A stretch of DNA of 64,000 nucleotides from Cryptomeria japonica (GCF_030272615.1 NC_081410.1:138610849-138674848); one strand, 5' to 3'; numbered from the stretch's first letter, positions 46,429-59,478 are shown. The notes: generated by a model not told the origin, from the sequence alone. A program made the numbers and translations.

Positions 46429-49400
46429 AGATTTGAAGAAAGAGTTAGAAGATCTCTTAAGACTAACCCTGGATATCAAAAACAAGTATAAGTACAAGAA
46501 AAATAGAGACAAATCATGCTACATAGCAGATGAGGAAGGCATTACTGATTCTAATGATGAACTGACAAAAGACTCAGCCATTGGTTTCGGTAATCGGAAG
46601 GAAGATGATCCAACACTAGAAGAGAATGTACCTAAAGAGAAGGAACTTGTTGCTAAAATTGAAGACAAGGATGAATGGGTAATTGACAGTGGTTGTTCAC
46701 ATCATATGACTGGAGATAAAAGGAAGTTTTTGTCTTTGCAAAAATTTGATGGCGGTCTAGTTAGATTTGGAGATGACAAAGAATGTATGATCAAAGGAAA
46801 AGGAACTATATCATTGGATGGTAAGAACAATACTGACAATGTTTATTATGTTGAAGATTTAAGGCATAAGCTTTCGAGTGTAAGACAATTGTAGATAAGG
46901 GATTTCAATTACAGTTCAAGGATGAAAAATGTAAAATCATTAATAGATCTGGTTTGGAAATTGCAACCGGTACATAGACAAAAGGTAATATATTTCATTT
47001 GAAATCCGGTGATAGGACATGTTTGATTACACAAATTGATGAGAGTTGGGTATGGCATAAAAAGATGTGTCATGTGAATTTTGATTGCATTGTGAAGAAC
47101 AGTTCAACTAAGGCAGTTAGGGATATACCTAACATTATGAAGCCCTACAATCTAGTATGTAAATAATGTCAAAGGGGTAAACAAGTCAGAACCTCTTTTA
47201 GGAGTATACAAGATAAATCAAATGATGTTTTTCATCTTATTCATACTGATTTGTGTGGCCCTGCTAGAATTAAAAGTTTTCAAGGTGATAGATATTTCAT
47301 GCTAATCATTGATGATTATTCTAGAATGATGTGGGTTACTTTTCTAAAGGAGAAATCTGAAGCATTTCAAAAGTTTAAGATCTTTAAGGATAAAGTGGAA
47401 ACTGAGATAGGATTGAAGATTAAATGTTTGAGGTCAGATCATGGTGGAGAATTCACATCCAATGATCTTAATAAATTTTGTGAGAAGCATGGTATAAGAA
47501 GACAATTTATTGCTTCCCGGACACATCAGTAGAATGGAGTTGTGGAAAGGAAGAACAAAACTATCTTGGATGATGCTAGAAAAATGATGATGGAAGTTGG
47601 TCTACCTCATATCTACTGGAGAGAAGCAGTGAGCACAATGGTTTATACATTCAACAGAGTACATATCAAAGGAGAAATTAGTAAGACAACTTCTAAATTA
47701 TGGTTTGGCAATACACCTATAGTTAAGTATTTCACAATATTTGGTAGTAAATGTTATATCAGGAGAGATGATATCATTGGGAAATTTGATCCTAGATGTG
47801 ATGAAGGCATATTTCTTGGTTATTCTAATGAAAGAAAAGCATATAGATGTTATAACAAGAGATTGCAGAGAATTATGGAGAGTGCTAATGTCAAAGTAGA
47901 TGAGTTGAATAGAAGTCAAATCAAAGTTTATGAGAAGGAACTAGCAATGGAAATTATTATATCTAAACCAATAGCACCTTTACCAAAATAGAGTGTTGAA
48001 CCAATTACTTTGACAGTATCAGAGAATTCTACAGTAACTGAAGAACAAGGAAGAGGAACAGAAAGTCAGAAGACTCCTAGGTATGTGAGATTGAATCATT
48101 CAGAAGATCAAATCATTCGGGATAAGAGCAATGGAGTGATGAAAAGAAGAATACTAGAAACTAATGAGGTATGTTTAATTTAACAAGTTGAACTAGTATC
48201 AGTAATTGAAACATGTAAAGATGAATATTGGTTAAAATATATGGAAGAAGAATTAGATCAAATTGAGAAAAATAACACATGGACCTTGGTTCCCCGACCT
48301 AAAAATAAAAATGTTATTGGAACTAAATGGGTCTTTTAGTAATAAATTGAATGAGGATGGTCATGTTATAAGGAATAAGGCTAGATTGGTTTATAAAGGA
48401 TATTCTTAGAAGGAAGGAATTGATTATGGAAAGACTTTTGCACCTCTAGCTAGGATTGAAGTTGTAAGATTATTTCTTGCCTATGTTTCTTATTAAAACT
48501 ACAAGGTTTATCAGATGGATGTTAAATGTGCATTTTTGAATGGGGATCTTGATGAGGAAGTTTATATTGAGAAACCTAATGGTTTTTTACTATCAGATGA
48601 TACAAATATGGTTTGCAGGTTAAGGAAAACTTTATATGGATTGAAACAAGGACCTAGAACTTGGTATGCAAAGTTGGATAAATATATTTTCAAGCTTGGT
48701 TTTACTAAGTGCAGTGCTGACAGTAATTTATATTATAAGATCATTGATGATGATATACTAATTATTGAAGTATTTGTTGATGATATTATTTTTAGAGGTG
48801 AAGATAAGTTATGCATAGAATTTTCTAACAATATGGAGAAAGAATTTGAGATGTCTATGATTTGTGAGATAAAAAATTTCTTAGGTTTGCAGATTACTCA
48901 GACTGACAAATGTATTTTCATCTATCAAACTAAATATGCTAAGGAATTGTTGAAGAAATTTGGTATGGGAGATTCTAAACTGGTAAGTACTCATATGGTT
49001 ATAGTTGAGAAATTGACAAGAAAAGATGTTTCTGCACCGGTAAATCCTACAAGATACAAATCTATGATTGGAGGTCTACTTTATTTGACTCAGAATAGGC
49101 CTGACATTATGAATGTTGTTTGTATTATTTCAAGATTTTAGAGTGATCCTAGATAAAATCATGAGATTGCGGTGAAAAATATTTTTAGATACTTGCAAGG
49201 TACATCATAATATGGCTTGTGGTACCCTAAGGATGATAAGTTTACTTTATGTGCATATACAGATGTTGATTGGGCTAGAGATGTTGGTGACCGAAAAAGT
49301 ACTTCCGGTGGAGCTTTCTTTCTTGGAAAGAAGTTGGTTTCATGGATCAGCAAGAAACAGTCATGTACTTCTTTATCTACTATTGAAGCTGAGTATGTTG

Positions 49401-49725
49401 TTGCTGCTACTAACTATACACAAGTTTTATGGATGAAGCAAATGTTGAAGGATATAAAGGTGGATTCTTATGCATTGGTAGTTATTCACTCTTATAACTC
49501 TATTGCTATTGATATATCAAATAATCTAGTATTTCATTCGAAAACAAAGCACATATCTATCAAGTATAACTTTTGAAGGAAAAAGTGGAAGCAAATGAAG
49601 TTAGATTGATTTATGTGAACATTAAAGAGCATATTGCAGATATTTTCACAAAACCTTTGCCCAAGGAATCATTTGAGTTCCTAAGAAATGGATTGGGAGT
49701 TTCTTCCCCTTCGGTAGAGACTTGA
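46429..49725 (+). pseudogene. pol: Element F copia pol (PR-IN-RT-RNase H)
   Basis: Protease box VIDSGCSHHMTGD at about 46680-46718, intact DSG. GAG-pre-integrase near 47050-47180. Integrase with HTDLCGP (47244), IDDYSRMMWV, LRSDHGGEF (47432) and NGVVERKNK (47533), so all three catalytic acids remain, with a TAG in place of Gln just before NGVVERKN. RT with MDVKCAFLNGDLDEEVYIEK (48515) and FVDDIIFRG (about 48771). RNase H with YTDVDWARD (49256) and EAEYVVAA. Stop at 49725 after SVET. A one-base insertion near 48337 shifts the frame at WVF, and other stops occur near 46890, 49140 and 49576. Confidence 0.9.
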
Positions 49726-49869
49726 TTGATGCGGTTTGGCATCAGTCCGACATGTATTATCAGAGATACCATTCATTTTGACACTGATGTGGGATTCTAC
49801 TGCTCAGGGGAGTAACCAGCTTTGTGATTCAGTGGTTTATGTTTTTTCTTTGATATTTTTGTCAGATTT

Positions 49870-50106
49870 CTGCCATTGATGTCAAAGGGGGAGAGATATT
49901 GATGTGAAAAAGACAAAGAAAGAAAAAGAAAAAGTCATTGAGGAGAGATGTGAATAAGAAAAAGTCAAAGGGGAAGAGATATTGATATTTAGAGATGTAT
50001 GTGGGAGATTGTTGGTTGTCTTCCATTGGGGGAGACTTGTTTGGCATTTCTTGGTACTTAGATGTTTTTCACATCTAGTGTTGCCATAAATGCCAAAGGG
50101 GGAGAT
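49870..50106 (+). other. Reiterated polypurine tracts, element F
   Basis: GTCAAAGGGGGAGAGATATTG at about 49876, GTCAAAGGGGAAGAGATATT at about 49965, TTGGGGGAGAC at about 50027 and GCCAAAGGGGGAGAT at 50092-50106 directly before the LTR. Multiple tract copies between pol and the 3' LTR are a described Sirevirus feature. Confidence 0.8.
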
Positions 50107-51330
50107 TGTTGGTCATTTGGTGGAATAAATTATGTGTTGCATTGATGTTTTGTCATTGATGTCAACACTAGTTGTTTGGATGATTTATTAGCACCCTTCT
50201 GGTCCCGGTAGGTTGAGTTGTTTCTGGTTAATTTGGATCCAACATGATCCAGTAGGCTCCCATATAGTTTGGTGATGGAATTGGCTTGTTCATGATACTC
50301 ATGCTCATATTTGGTCAGTTGGTTTTGGTCTGGTGATAAGATGCTATCCTGCTTGCTTAGAAGCTTAGTTTCTGGTTCCAGCGAGGGTTTCATTGACAGA
50401 GATTTTGATGAAGATCTTTGATGAATTGCATAAGTGGTGTTGGTGTAGCTTTTGGTGGAGTTTTAGGATGTTATTGGTGATCATGTTCAATACTTGATAG
50501 ATGGAGATCATTGTTGTAGCGTGTGGACCTATATTGGGTCCCAGTTGATCTAGGTTATGGACCAGCTTTAATGTAACGTGTGGATTGGACCTCTTGATGT
50601 ATTTCTAGGATGTTTTATATGTTGGATATTATTTGTTTGGTCTAGGGCTGACATGGTTTGTAAATATGTAATTCATTTATTATCTGGTGGCCGACCTAAT
50701 TGTTTATGGTTGAGGATTTGTATATATAGATGTAAGATCTCATTGTAGATCATCATGGTTATGTTAGAGGTCATGGTCAAGGACTGTAATGTGCGAATAA
50801 TGTAATATCATTTAGGAAGAGGAGTTGATCGATCAGTGGAGATCGAATTGGGTTTATTTAAGAGGATTTAGTCCTCTGGTATTGAGCTTAAATGGAACTC
50901 TACTCAGGCATAAGAGATGCTATCTTTTGCAGTTCAATACTTCTCCAGATTGTAGTGTGGATTTATATGTAGTCAGTGAGACTCCTTTTGTGATGAGCAG
51001 TGCACTCTAGGTTGTTGGCCTTCCTGAAAATGCATGCCCCTCACTTATATTTCACATAATTACTACAGAAGTATTATCTGACTATGAGTAGGCTTCCCAC
51101 CATGGTTTTTCCCTTTACCGGGTTTTCCACGTACAAATCTTGGTTTCATGTGGATGGTATTTATTCTATGATTATTCTATATGCTTAATTGGTTTAACTA
51201 CTATTCTAGTATTAATGTTTTGGGTTCCAGTATTAAATTTTAAATTGCTAATAGTTTTGGTTATCTATGACAACTGATTCATCCCCCTGCCCCCTCTCAG
51301 TTGTCTTTTGGTTATTTGGACTGTCTAACA
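50107..51330 (+). repeat. 3' LTR of element F
   Basis: 1224 bases, pairs with 44247-45464 with scattered substitutions; the C-run is interrupted here (CCCCCTGCCCCCTCTCAG). Confidence 0.95.
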
Positions 51331-51335
51331 GAATT

Positions 51336-51922
51336 TACCTCAAGGGAGGATGCAATTGAAATGTAGATAGAGTTTCTTGTGTGGAATTGAATGATGAAAG
51401 AGATCTCCTCTTCAATGGTTCAATATTCCTTGACTTGAATGCAACACCTAGTCTTGAAAGGAGACTTGAGAATGCTCAATGCTTGAAAGTATACTTGAAT
51501 GCTTGAATGCTTGGTTTCACTTAGGATCACAATTTCCACATCATGTATGCTTATTTAACTTATCTTATCTTATGCGAATGAGAGAGAAAATGCATCTTAT
51601 ATATTTGTCAATTAGGGTTAATTTACTAATTTTTTGTTATAGGCCGACATAAGGAAACTTTTCCTGCTTTCAAAATGCAAAGCCCAATGAAAAGCTTGAA
51701 TGGAGGGGGCCCAAAATAGGGAAAGGACAAGGGTGTCATGTCCCTATCTTGCCCTATTTTAGGATAGAAATTAGCATAGGAGAGGATGGGGTGCGAGGAG
51801 ATGCAAGCTTTGAGTAGTGTGAGCATCTCTCGGGTATCCAATCAAGTTTAGGGATTCGATTCACCAATGTGAAGACCCAAATGTGGTTGAAGATTGCAAG
51901 GTCACAATTTTATGACTCTACA
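51336..51922 (-). repeat. Partial E-type LTR, host site of element F
   Basis: It shares long patches with solo LTR E (17402-17957): GATCTCCTCTTCAATGGTT, CTTGAATGCAACAC, AGAGAGAAAAATG and AATTAGGG-like text, and it ends GACTCTACA where E ends GACGCTACA. It lacks E's GC-rich hairpin block. Its left part should lie left of F but is not clearly recognisable there. Confidence 0.65.
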
Positions 51923-52078
51923 ATGAGAAGTATGAAAAGTATGATAAGCCTTATAAGTTTAACTAGAAGTTTAGGGACCAGAAGAAGTCTTACTATGTTG
52001 CAGATGAAGGTGTTACAGGTGATGAATCAGAAGGAGATGAAGTTGTGTTTATTGCCATTAAAGAGGATAGACTTGTTC
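51923..52078 (+). pseudogene. gag: Copia gag relic, left piece
   Basis: One frame reads YEKYDKPYKFN, stop, KFRDQKKSYYVADEGVTGDE then GDEVVFIAIKEDRLV. This is the region between zinc knuckle and protease in copia gag-pol (compare YYVDEGVTDD and AFVAIKED in element C). It is interrupted by element G, and PIDSTSCS continues at 59479-59501 until H begins. It shows that both G and H landed in an older copia copy. Confidence 0.7.
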
Positions 52079-53600
52079 TGATAGTTCTGATACTTAATAT
52101 TAAGTACAGATGCCAAGCTAATAAGATGAGAGGGGGGGGTGAATCATACAACCTTAATCTTCCATAAAAAAAATAGATTCAACCTCGGTAACATATACTT
52201 CAGTAATATAACCAAAACTACTAAACATGAAAACTCAAAAGCATATAAACATCATAAAACTCATAACACCAAATTTAACGTGGAAACCCAAATAGGGAAA
52301 AACCACTGTGGGATTTCGGACCTACTAAGAAATATACTCTTCTAGAGTATGCTCGGTTAAAAGAAAATCCTATTAAAGATTACAAACACATTGCTAGATG
52401 TGACCCGGTTAAGGAATTTCCCTCAGATCTGTTAGGATCTTCACCTTGTTAGAAGTGACTTTGTTAAAGGATTTTAAACACTCAATCAGAATGTCACCTT
52501 GCTAGAGGGTTTTACAAATAAGACTGTTAAGTCCACTCAGTTAAGAGATTTTCTGTCACCTTACAAAATAACAGTAATAAAAATCTATCTGCACCTTCAC
52601 ATCTAAAATGTTAAAGCAGATTCTTATTTTCTCAATACAATATAGACATAGAACTTTATCTTGTCCATCTGCTGGGCTCTATACTTTTTTATTTAAATAG
52701 GTCTTCAAGCTTCAGTGCTCGGTAATCACTATGTAGCATCCTTGTACATACACTTGCCCGCATGCATTGTTTATTAACAGTTCCTTATTTATAAATAATT
52801 GCTAACCACTTAATCTCCTTGATCACATTTCCCATGATCAATCATAGCCATCAGATCTTCACGCTTGACTAGGTTCAATGTATCCTTCGATCTGAAAACA
52901 TTTTACCCCGCCTTGGAACTTGCATACATTTCTTGGAACTTGTGCTAGGGTATTGCGGTTCAATTTGCGCTGTAGATCTTCTTGTCGATCTTCCTTTGCC
53001 ATAGATTCTTTAACAAACTTCATGCACAACATACCAGTCATTTAATTAGTTCTAGCTCATCAGTTTCCTTCATTAAATAATGCTTTTATTCATTCAATGC
53101 ATTTTGTTACTACTCGGTTGCAACTCGGTAAATACTAAGCTTCACTCAATAGACATTTCACCTTCATTAACCGATAGCGATAACCTTAGGGTTTACCAAC
53201 TAGGTTCCTTAGGGTTTACTGACTAGGTTCTTTGCTCAGTAACATAGTATAGTATTAACCTTACAATCCACAACATATGTAGGATATCAAAACAATCTAA
53301 ACATCATGATCTCATCATTGTCTAACTCGATAATAGTTTCCCATTGAATAACTTATTCCTCTCCTTATTCATCATATTCTTTCTGTCTTTTACCGACATC
53401 TTTATACTCATCAAATCATCATTCTTAAGATATGGCAACATCATACTGAATTAGAAAATCAATTTCTTGACATCAATGACAAAATAATAATATTAAGATA
53501 GTAAACATCCTTAATCAATTATATCCATAGTCATCAACAACCTTCTCAATATCCTAATTGAAATGCCAAGAATCTCTCCTTGTCTGTTATAATGCCAACA
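52079..53600 (-). repeat. 3' LTR of element G
   Basis: Carries the G-run plus TGAATCATACAACC near its left end and AACGTGGAAACCC...GGGAAAAACCACTGTGGG at about 52277-52313. Near its right end it has a 28-base segment between two ATGCCA copies (53564 and 53593) that is absent from the 5' LTR. Confidence 0.9.
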
Positions 53601-53770
53601 ATCTCCCCCTTTGGCATTGATGGCAAAACCAATTGATTTGACCTAATTGATTTGGATTGTTGTAATGCTGAAATGCTGAAATGTTCTCCCCCTATTATCA
53701 GTCGTCTCCCCCATACATTAGTCTTCTCCTCTTTTCTTCAATCTTCTCCCCCTTTGACAAAAATGCCAAA
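53601..53770 (-). other. Polypurine tracts of element G
   Basis: The minus strand reads AATGCCAAAGGGGGAGAT next to the LTR. Further tracts on plus are TTCTCCCCCTATT (about 53684), GTCTCCCCCATAC (about 53703) and TTCTCCCCCTTTGACA (about 53743). Confidence 0.8.
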
Positions 53771-53985
53771 AAATAAAGAACTAAAACATAATTTCTTCCT
53801 GTATGAAGTGATTTCCTGCTATTGTGTGTCAACTTAGTCTTGGTCAGAGCATTTATGTCTTCAATTCCTATTCCCTTTATTGTTTCTTGCACACCTTTAG
53901 ATAACCTCCTAAAGTGTGTAAATAAGCATCAACTCCTAAAAGATATTCTGTAGAGTCATCGAATTGATGTTTTCACCGAACTCGG

Positions 53986-56900
53986 TTAGTGAGTAGAAGA
54001 TAGGAGTAGGAACCCTAACTTACTTCTGAGAAACTCAAAAGTGTCCCTTGGCAATGGCTTGGTGAAGATATCTATTATTTGTTCCATTATGCTAATATAC
54101 TCCAACACCACTTTCTTCTCTTGAGCTTCTTCTCTAAGATAATGATATTTGATAGAGATGTTTTTTGCCTTAGTGTCCATAACATGATTCTTTGAAATGT
54201 TAATGGCACTAGTATTGTCACAAAATATAGTTACTAGCTTGGTAACTTTCTCATTTATACCATCCAACAGTTGTTTGATCCATACTATGTTGGTACAATT
54301 CAATGCTGCAGCAATGTATTCAGCTTCTATTGTTGACTGTGAAACACATCCTTGTTTCTTGCTAAGCCAACTCACTAGTCTTTCTCCTAAAAAGAAAGCT
54401 CCTCTACTTGTGTTTTTTCTATCATCAATGTTGCCTGCCCAATCAGCATCAATATAAACTTTTAAATCAAAATCATTTCCTTTCTGATATACTAAGCCAT
54501 AATCCTCAGTTCCTTTCAGGTATCTGAAAATTCTCTTGATTGTTGTCATGTGTGTTTCCTTGGGATCTGCAGTGAATCTTGCAACTATACCTACTACATG
54601 TGCTATGTCTACTCTGTTGTGAACAACATATTGTAGCTTTCCAATCATGGATCGGTAAAGTGTCTATCAACAGATGCAGGTTCATCATTTTTTGATAATT
54701 TACAGTTGGTAGTCATAGGAGTACTTACTGGTTTTGAATCCTCAATTCCAAATTTCTTCAAGATTTCCTTTATGTACTTGGATTGAGTAATGAAAATATC
54801 ATCTTTCATTTGCAGTATCTGTAAACCTATAAAATAATTTACCTCATCGATTAATGACATCTCAAATTCTTTGCTCATTTCATTTCCAAAGTTCTTGTAT
54901 AAAGAGTCATTTCCACAAAATATAATATCATCAACAAATATGGCTGAGATTAGTATTCCATTTTCATCATTCTTCATGTACATATTATTGTTTTTATTTG
55001 TTCTTATAAAACCAATCTTGATTAAATAAGAGTGCAATCTTTCATACCATGCTCTAGGTGCTTGTTTCAAACCATATAAAGCTTTGTTCAATTTACATAC
55101 ATGATCTTTATTCTTGTTTTCAACAAATCCTTCAGGTTGTTCAATAAAAACTTCTTCTTCTAATATACCATTCAGAAATACAGATTTGACATCCATTTGA
55201 TATACCTTGAAATTCTTGTAATCAGCATATGCCAACAATGTTCTTACTCCTTCAAGTCTAGCCACAGGTGCAAAAGTCTCACCATAATCAATTCCTTCTT
55301 CTTGGGCATAACCTTTGCAAACTAGTCTTGCTTTATTTCAAATGACCTCACCTTTTTCATTTAGCTTGTTTCTGAAAATCCACTTTATACGGATTACATT
55401 TTTGTCCTTTGGTCTTGGGACTAGTGTCCATGTGTCATTCTTCTTGATTTGATCAATCTCTTCTGTCATAGCATTTATCCAATCTTCATTGTTAAATGCC
55501 TCTTTCACTATTCTCGGTTCAAATTCAGATATCAGACATGTGTTCTGTCTCAATTTGTTCCTTCTCATCACTGGATCATCCTTATCTCCTATAATCTGAC
55601 TTGATGCATGATGTCTTCTAACATACTTGGCTAATACAGGCTCGGTAGGCTCTGTATGATCTTCTTCATCACTTGGTAACTGGACATTATCTTCATTTTC
55701 TTCAAAAGTTCTCTTGGTAAGACTTGTCGGTTGAACATAGACAAATTCATCATAATCTTTTGGTTCTTTGGAATTTCCTTCATCATTTCTTTCTGCAAAT
55801 TCATCAATTTTCACATTTGCACTTTCTACTATTTTGTTAGATGATTTGATCAGACATTTAAATGCTTTACTTCTAAAAGAATAACCAAGAAATGTTCCTT
55901 CTTCACTTTTCTGATCAAACTGTCCATTTCTATCATCTTTGTGTACATAGCTTCTACTTCCAAAGATTTTGAAATAACTTACATTAGGTTTCTTGTCATA
56001 CCAGATTTCATATGGTGTCTTCAAAATTCTTTTCTTCGGTTGTACTCGGTTCAGGGTGTAAACTGTTGTGCTTATTGCTTCTCTCCAAAATGTGTGTGGC
56101 ACTTTCTTTTCAACCATCAGGGTTCTAGCACAATCCACAATAGATCTATTTCTTCTCTTAGCTATTCCATTTTGTTGTGGAGTTCTCGGTGCAGAGACTT
56201 ATCTTTTTATACCATGATCATTGCAGTATAAGTTGAACTCATCATATGTGAACTCTCCTCCTCTGTCTGATCTAAGACATTTCAGTTGTCTACCTGTTTC
56301 ATTTTCAACTCTTGCCTTGTACCATTTAAACATTTGAAAATCTTCTGATTTTTAAAAAAAAAACATAACTGACATCATCCTTGAATGATTATCCACAAAT
56401 AATATGAAATATTTGTCACCATAATAACTTTGAACTTTCATAGGACCACAAAGATCAGTGTGCACAAGATCTAAAATTTCTTTAGAAGTGTAGGACTTAC
56501 TTGTAAAGCTTGATCTTGTCATCTTACCCATCTGGCATCCTCGGCACATAGCATTCTCATGTTTTTCAAGACTTAGTAGACCTCTTACTCGGTGCTTCTT
56601 GCTTATTTTGATTAGATTATCAAAATATTCATGACAAAACCTTTTATGCCATAACTGGGTATCATCTATCTTTGCATATAGACACCTATTTCGAGTTGAT
56701 TCAAGGTGAAATGTGTTACCTTTTGTTTGTGTCCCAGTAGCAACTAACTTTGCATGCTTGTCATGAACTTTGACCATTCCTTTTTGAAATTCTATTCGGT
56801 AACATGTGTTGTTTAGCTATGCTACACTCAACAAATTGTATTTCAAACCTTCAACCCAATTAACATCATTACATTTTGCATTGTCAAGAAGTGTTATGGA

Positions 56901-57050
56901 TCCTTTACCTTTTACCGGATATGGTGCATCATTACCAAATCTTACATAGCCTCCATCATAATCTTCTAACATAACAAACTTGTGTTTATCACCTGTCATG
57001 TGATGTGAGCATCCACTATCTATGATCTAAGAATCATTAGTTTTTATGTG
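53986..57050 (-). pseudogene. pol: Element G copia pol (PR-IN-RT-RNase H)
   Basis: Minus strand. Protease box IIDSGCSHHMTGD near 57030-56990 with an adjacent stop. GAG-pre-integrase with WHKRFCHEYFDN and CRGCQMGKMTRS (56680-56510). Integrase HTDLCGP (about 56470) and LRSDRGGEF (about 56270), but NGIAKRRNRS where NGVVERKNR is expected, so the catalytic Glu is Lys (codon 56157-56159). RT from [20 protein letters not shown] (55200) with FVDDIIFCG (about 54930). RNase H with YIDADWAGN (about 54455) and EAEYIAAA. Stop near 53986. One TGA sits near 55337 and one frameshift near 54650; an A-run near 56349 also breaks the frame. Confidence 0.9.
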
Positions 57051-57913
57051 AGATATTAGGACTTTTTCTTCATACCTTTCTTCATCTGATCCATCTTTGA
57101 TAGCCACATAAACTACTTCCTTTGTATCAATTTCATCTGATTTATCATCATTGGATTCCTCATCAACTATTAAGCATGACTTTTTATCTCTTCTTCTGAA
57201 GTCTCAGTGTCCTCTGTAATGATTATCTTTTTGTCTATCATCTCGGTAATCTCTCTTTTTAGTAGATTCTTTGTTAGGACAGTTAGAAGCCATATGTCCT
57301 ATCTTATCACAATTGAAACATTTCAAAGGTAGTTTTCCTTTATACTTACCTTTGCCTCTCGGTAACCTTCTAGCTAATAGTGCATGTAGCTTAACTCAAA
57401 ATTACTTAACTCAAATGCATGTAGCTTACCAATAGTAGCATCTAAAGAAACTAGCATATTGGGTACAGACCTCAATTCATTGATTGTAGAGACTCAGATT
57501 GCATAAGCTGGTAGAAGGGTTCTTAACAACTTACTTGTTATATCCTTTTCTTCAATAGTTCCACCTGCTCCTTTGATTTGATTGACAATCTCCTTTAGTC
57601 TTGTACTATACTGGGTTATGTTCTCACCTTCATTCATCCTCATAGATTCAAGTTGCCCTCTTAGACTGTCCACTTTTTCTCTTTGAACATGTTCATCACC
57701 GCCATACATAGATATGAGCTTGTCCCACATTGCCTTTGCATCATTACAACCTTCTAGATCATTAAACTCTGAGTCGGTCAATGCAGATGTAATGAAATCA
57801 TTTTCCAGATCGTATATAACATATTCTCCAACTCTTGATAGGTGCAGCTTCATCCTTTTCTGCCATGTAGAGAAACTTGACTTGTTCAACTTCGGTGCAT
57901 CCCTCTTATACAT
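57051..57913 (-). pseudogene. gag: Element G copia gag
   Basis: Minus strand from MYKRDAPKLNKSSFSTWQKR (57913). Capsid part with LENDFITSALTDSEFNDLEG, AKAMWDKLISMYGGDEHVQ and SLRGQLESMRMNEGENITQY, the Retrotran_gag UBN2 pattern. A stop interrupts AYAI at 57494. A knuckle remains at about 57325-57270 (plus-strand text ACAATTGAAACATTTC reads KCFNCD-like on minus). Several frames are needed to follow it to the protease. Confidence 0.85.
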
Positions 57914-57963
57914 CTTTGGATCTTTTCCTCAAGTACCTTTAAACTTTTCTTCCGGAGTCCAAA

Positions 57964-57975
57964 GCTTTGATACCA
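57964..57975 (-). other. Primer-binding site, element G
   Basis: The minus strand reads TGGTATCAAAGC two bases from the LTR end; one mismatch from the initiator-Met PBS TGGTATCAGAGC. Confidence 0.85.
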
Positions 57976-57977
57976 AT

Positions 57978-59473
57978 TGATAGTTCTGAAACTTAATGTT
58001 AAGTACAGATGCCAAGCTAATATGATGAGAGGGGGGGGTGAATCATACAACCTTAATCTTCCATAAAAATAATAGATTCAACCTCGATAACATATACTTC
58101 AGTAATATAACCAAAACTGCTAAACATGCAAACTCAAAAACATATAAACATCATAAAACTCATAACACCAGATTTAACATGGAAACCCAAATAGGGAAAA
58201 ACCACTGTGGGATTTCAGACCCACTAAGAAATATACTCTTCTAGAGTATGCTCGGTTAAAAGAAAATCCTGTTAAAGATTACAAACACATTGCTATATAT
58301 GACCCGGTTAAGGGATTTCCTTCATACCTGTTAGGATCTTCACCTTGTTAGAAGTGACCTTGTTAAAAGATTTTAAACACTCAATCAGAATGTCACCTTG
58401 CTAGAGGGTTTTACAAATAAGACTGTTAAGTCCACTCAGTTAAGATATTTTCTGTCACTTTACAAAATAACAGTAACAAAAATCTATCTGCAACTTCACA
58501 TCTAAAATGCTAAAGTAGATTCTTATTTGCTCAATACAATATAGACATAGAACTTTATCTTGTCCATCTGCTAGGGCTCTATACTCTGTTATTCAAACAG
58601 GTCTTCAAGCTTCAGTGCTTGGTAATCACTATGTAGCATCCCTATGCATACACTTGCCCACATGCATGGTTTATCAATAGTTCCTTATTTATAAACAATT
58701 GCTAACCGCTTAATCTCCTTAATCACATTTTCCATGATCAATCATAGCCATCAGATCTTCACGCTTGACTAGGTTCAATGTATCTTTCGATCTAAAAATG
58801 TTTTACCCCGCCTTGGAACTTGCATACATTTCTTGGAACTTGTGCTAGGGTATTGCGGTTCAATCTGCGCTGTATATCTTCCTATCGATCTTCCTTTGCC
58901 ATAGATTCTTTAACAAACTTTATGCACGACATACGAATCATTTAATCAGTTCCAGCTCATCAGCTTCCTTCATTAAATAATGCTTTTATTCATTCAATGC
59001 ATTCTATTACTACTCGGTTGCAACTCGGTAAATACTAAGCTTCACTCGGTAGACATTTCACCTTCATTAATTGATAGCGATAACCTTAGGGTTTACCAAC
59101 TAGGATCCTTAGGGTTTACCGACTAGGTTTTTTGCTCGGTAACATAGTATAGTATTAACCTTACAATCCACAACATATATAGGATATCAAAACAATCTAA
59201 ACATCATGATCTCATCATTTTCTAACTCAGTAATAGTTTCCCATTGAATAACTTATTCCTCCCCTTATTCATCATATTCTTTCTGTGTCTTTTATCGACA
59301 TCTTTATACTCATCAAATCATAATTCTTAAGATATGGCAACATCATACTGAATTAGAAAATCAATTTCTTGACATCAATGACAAAATAATAATATTAAGA
59401 TAGTAAACATCCTTAATCAGTTATATCCATAGTCATCAACAACCTTCTCAATATCCTAATTGAAATGCCAACA
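57978..59473 (-). repeat. 5' LTR of element G
   Basis: 1496 bases, TGATAGTTCTGAAAC...AATGCCAACA, closely matching 52079-53600 and followed by the TGTTC duplication. Confidence 0.9.
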
Positions 59474-59478
59474 TGTTC

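Larger units (their letters stand above)
44247..51330 (+). mobile_element. Element F: complete Ty1/copia (Sirevirus-like)
   Basis: LTRs are 44247-45464 and 50107-51330, TGTTGG...CTAACA. Perfect target duplication GAATT is at 44242-44246 and 51331-51335. PBS, gag, pol and reiterated PPTs are in copia order on plus. Close in sequence to element C. Both gag and pol carry stops and frameshifts, so it is dead, but unlike C it retains the whole integrase and an intact protease Asp-Ser-Gly. Confidence 0.95.
52079..59473 (-). mobile_element. Element G: complete Ty1/copia (Sirevirus-like)
   Basis: LTRs are 52079-53600 and 57978-59473, beginning TGATAGTTCTG and ending GCCAACA. Perfect target duplication TGTTC is at 52074-52078 and 59474-59478. 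Gag-pol lies on the minus strand between them. The LTRs differ at about one position in twenty over the first 250 bases compared, many of them C/T or A/G changes, so it is fairly recent. Sequence is distinct from C and F. Long reading frames persist in integrase-RT-RNase H but the gag-protease part is more broken. Confidence 0.95.
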
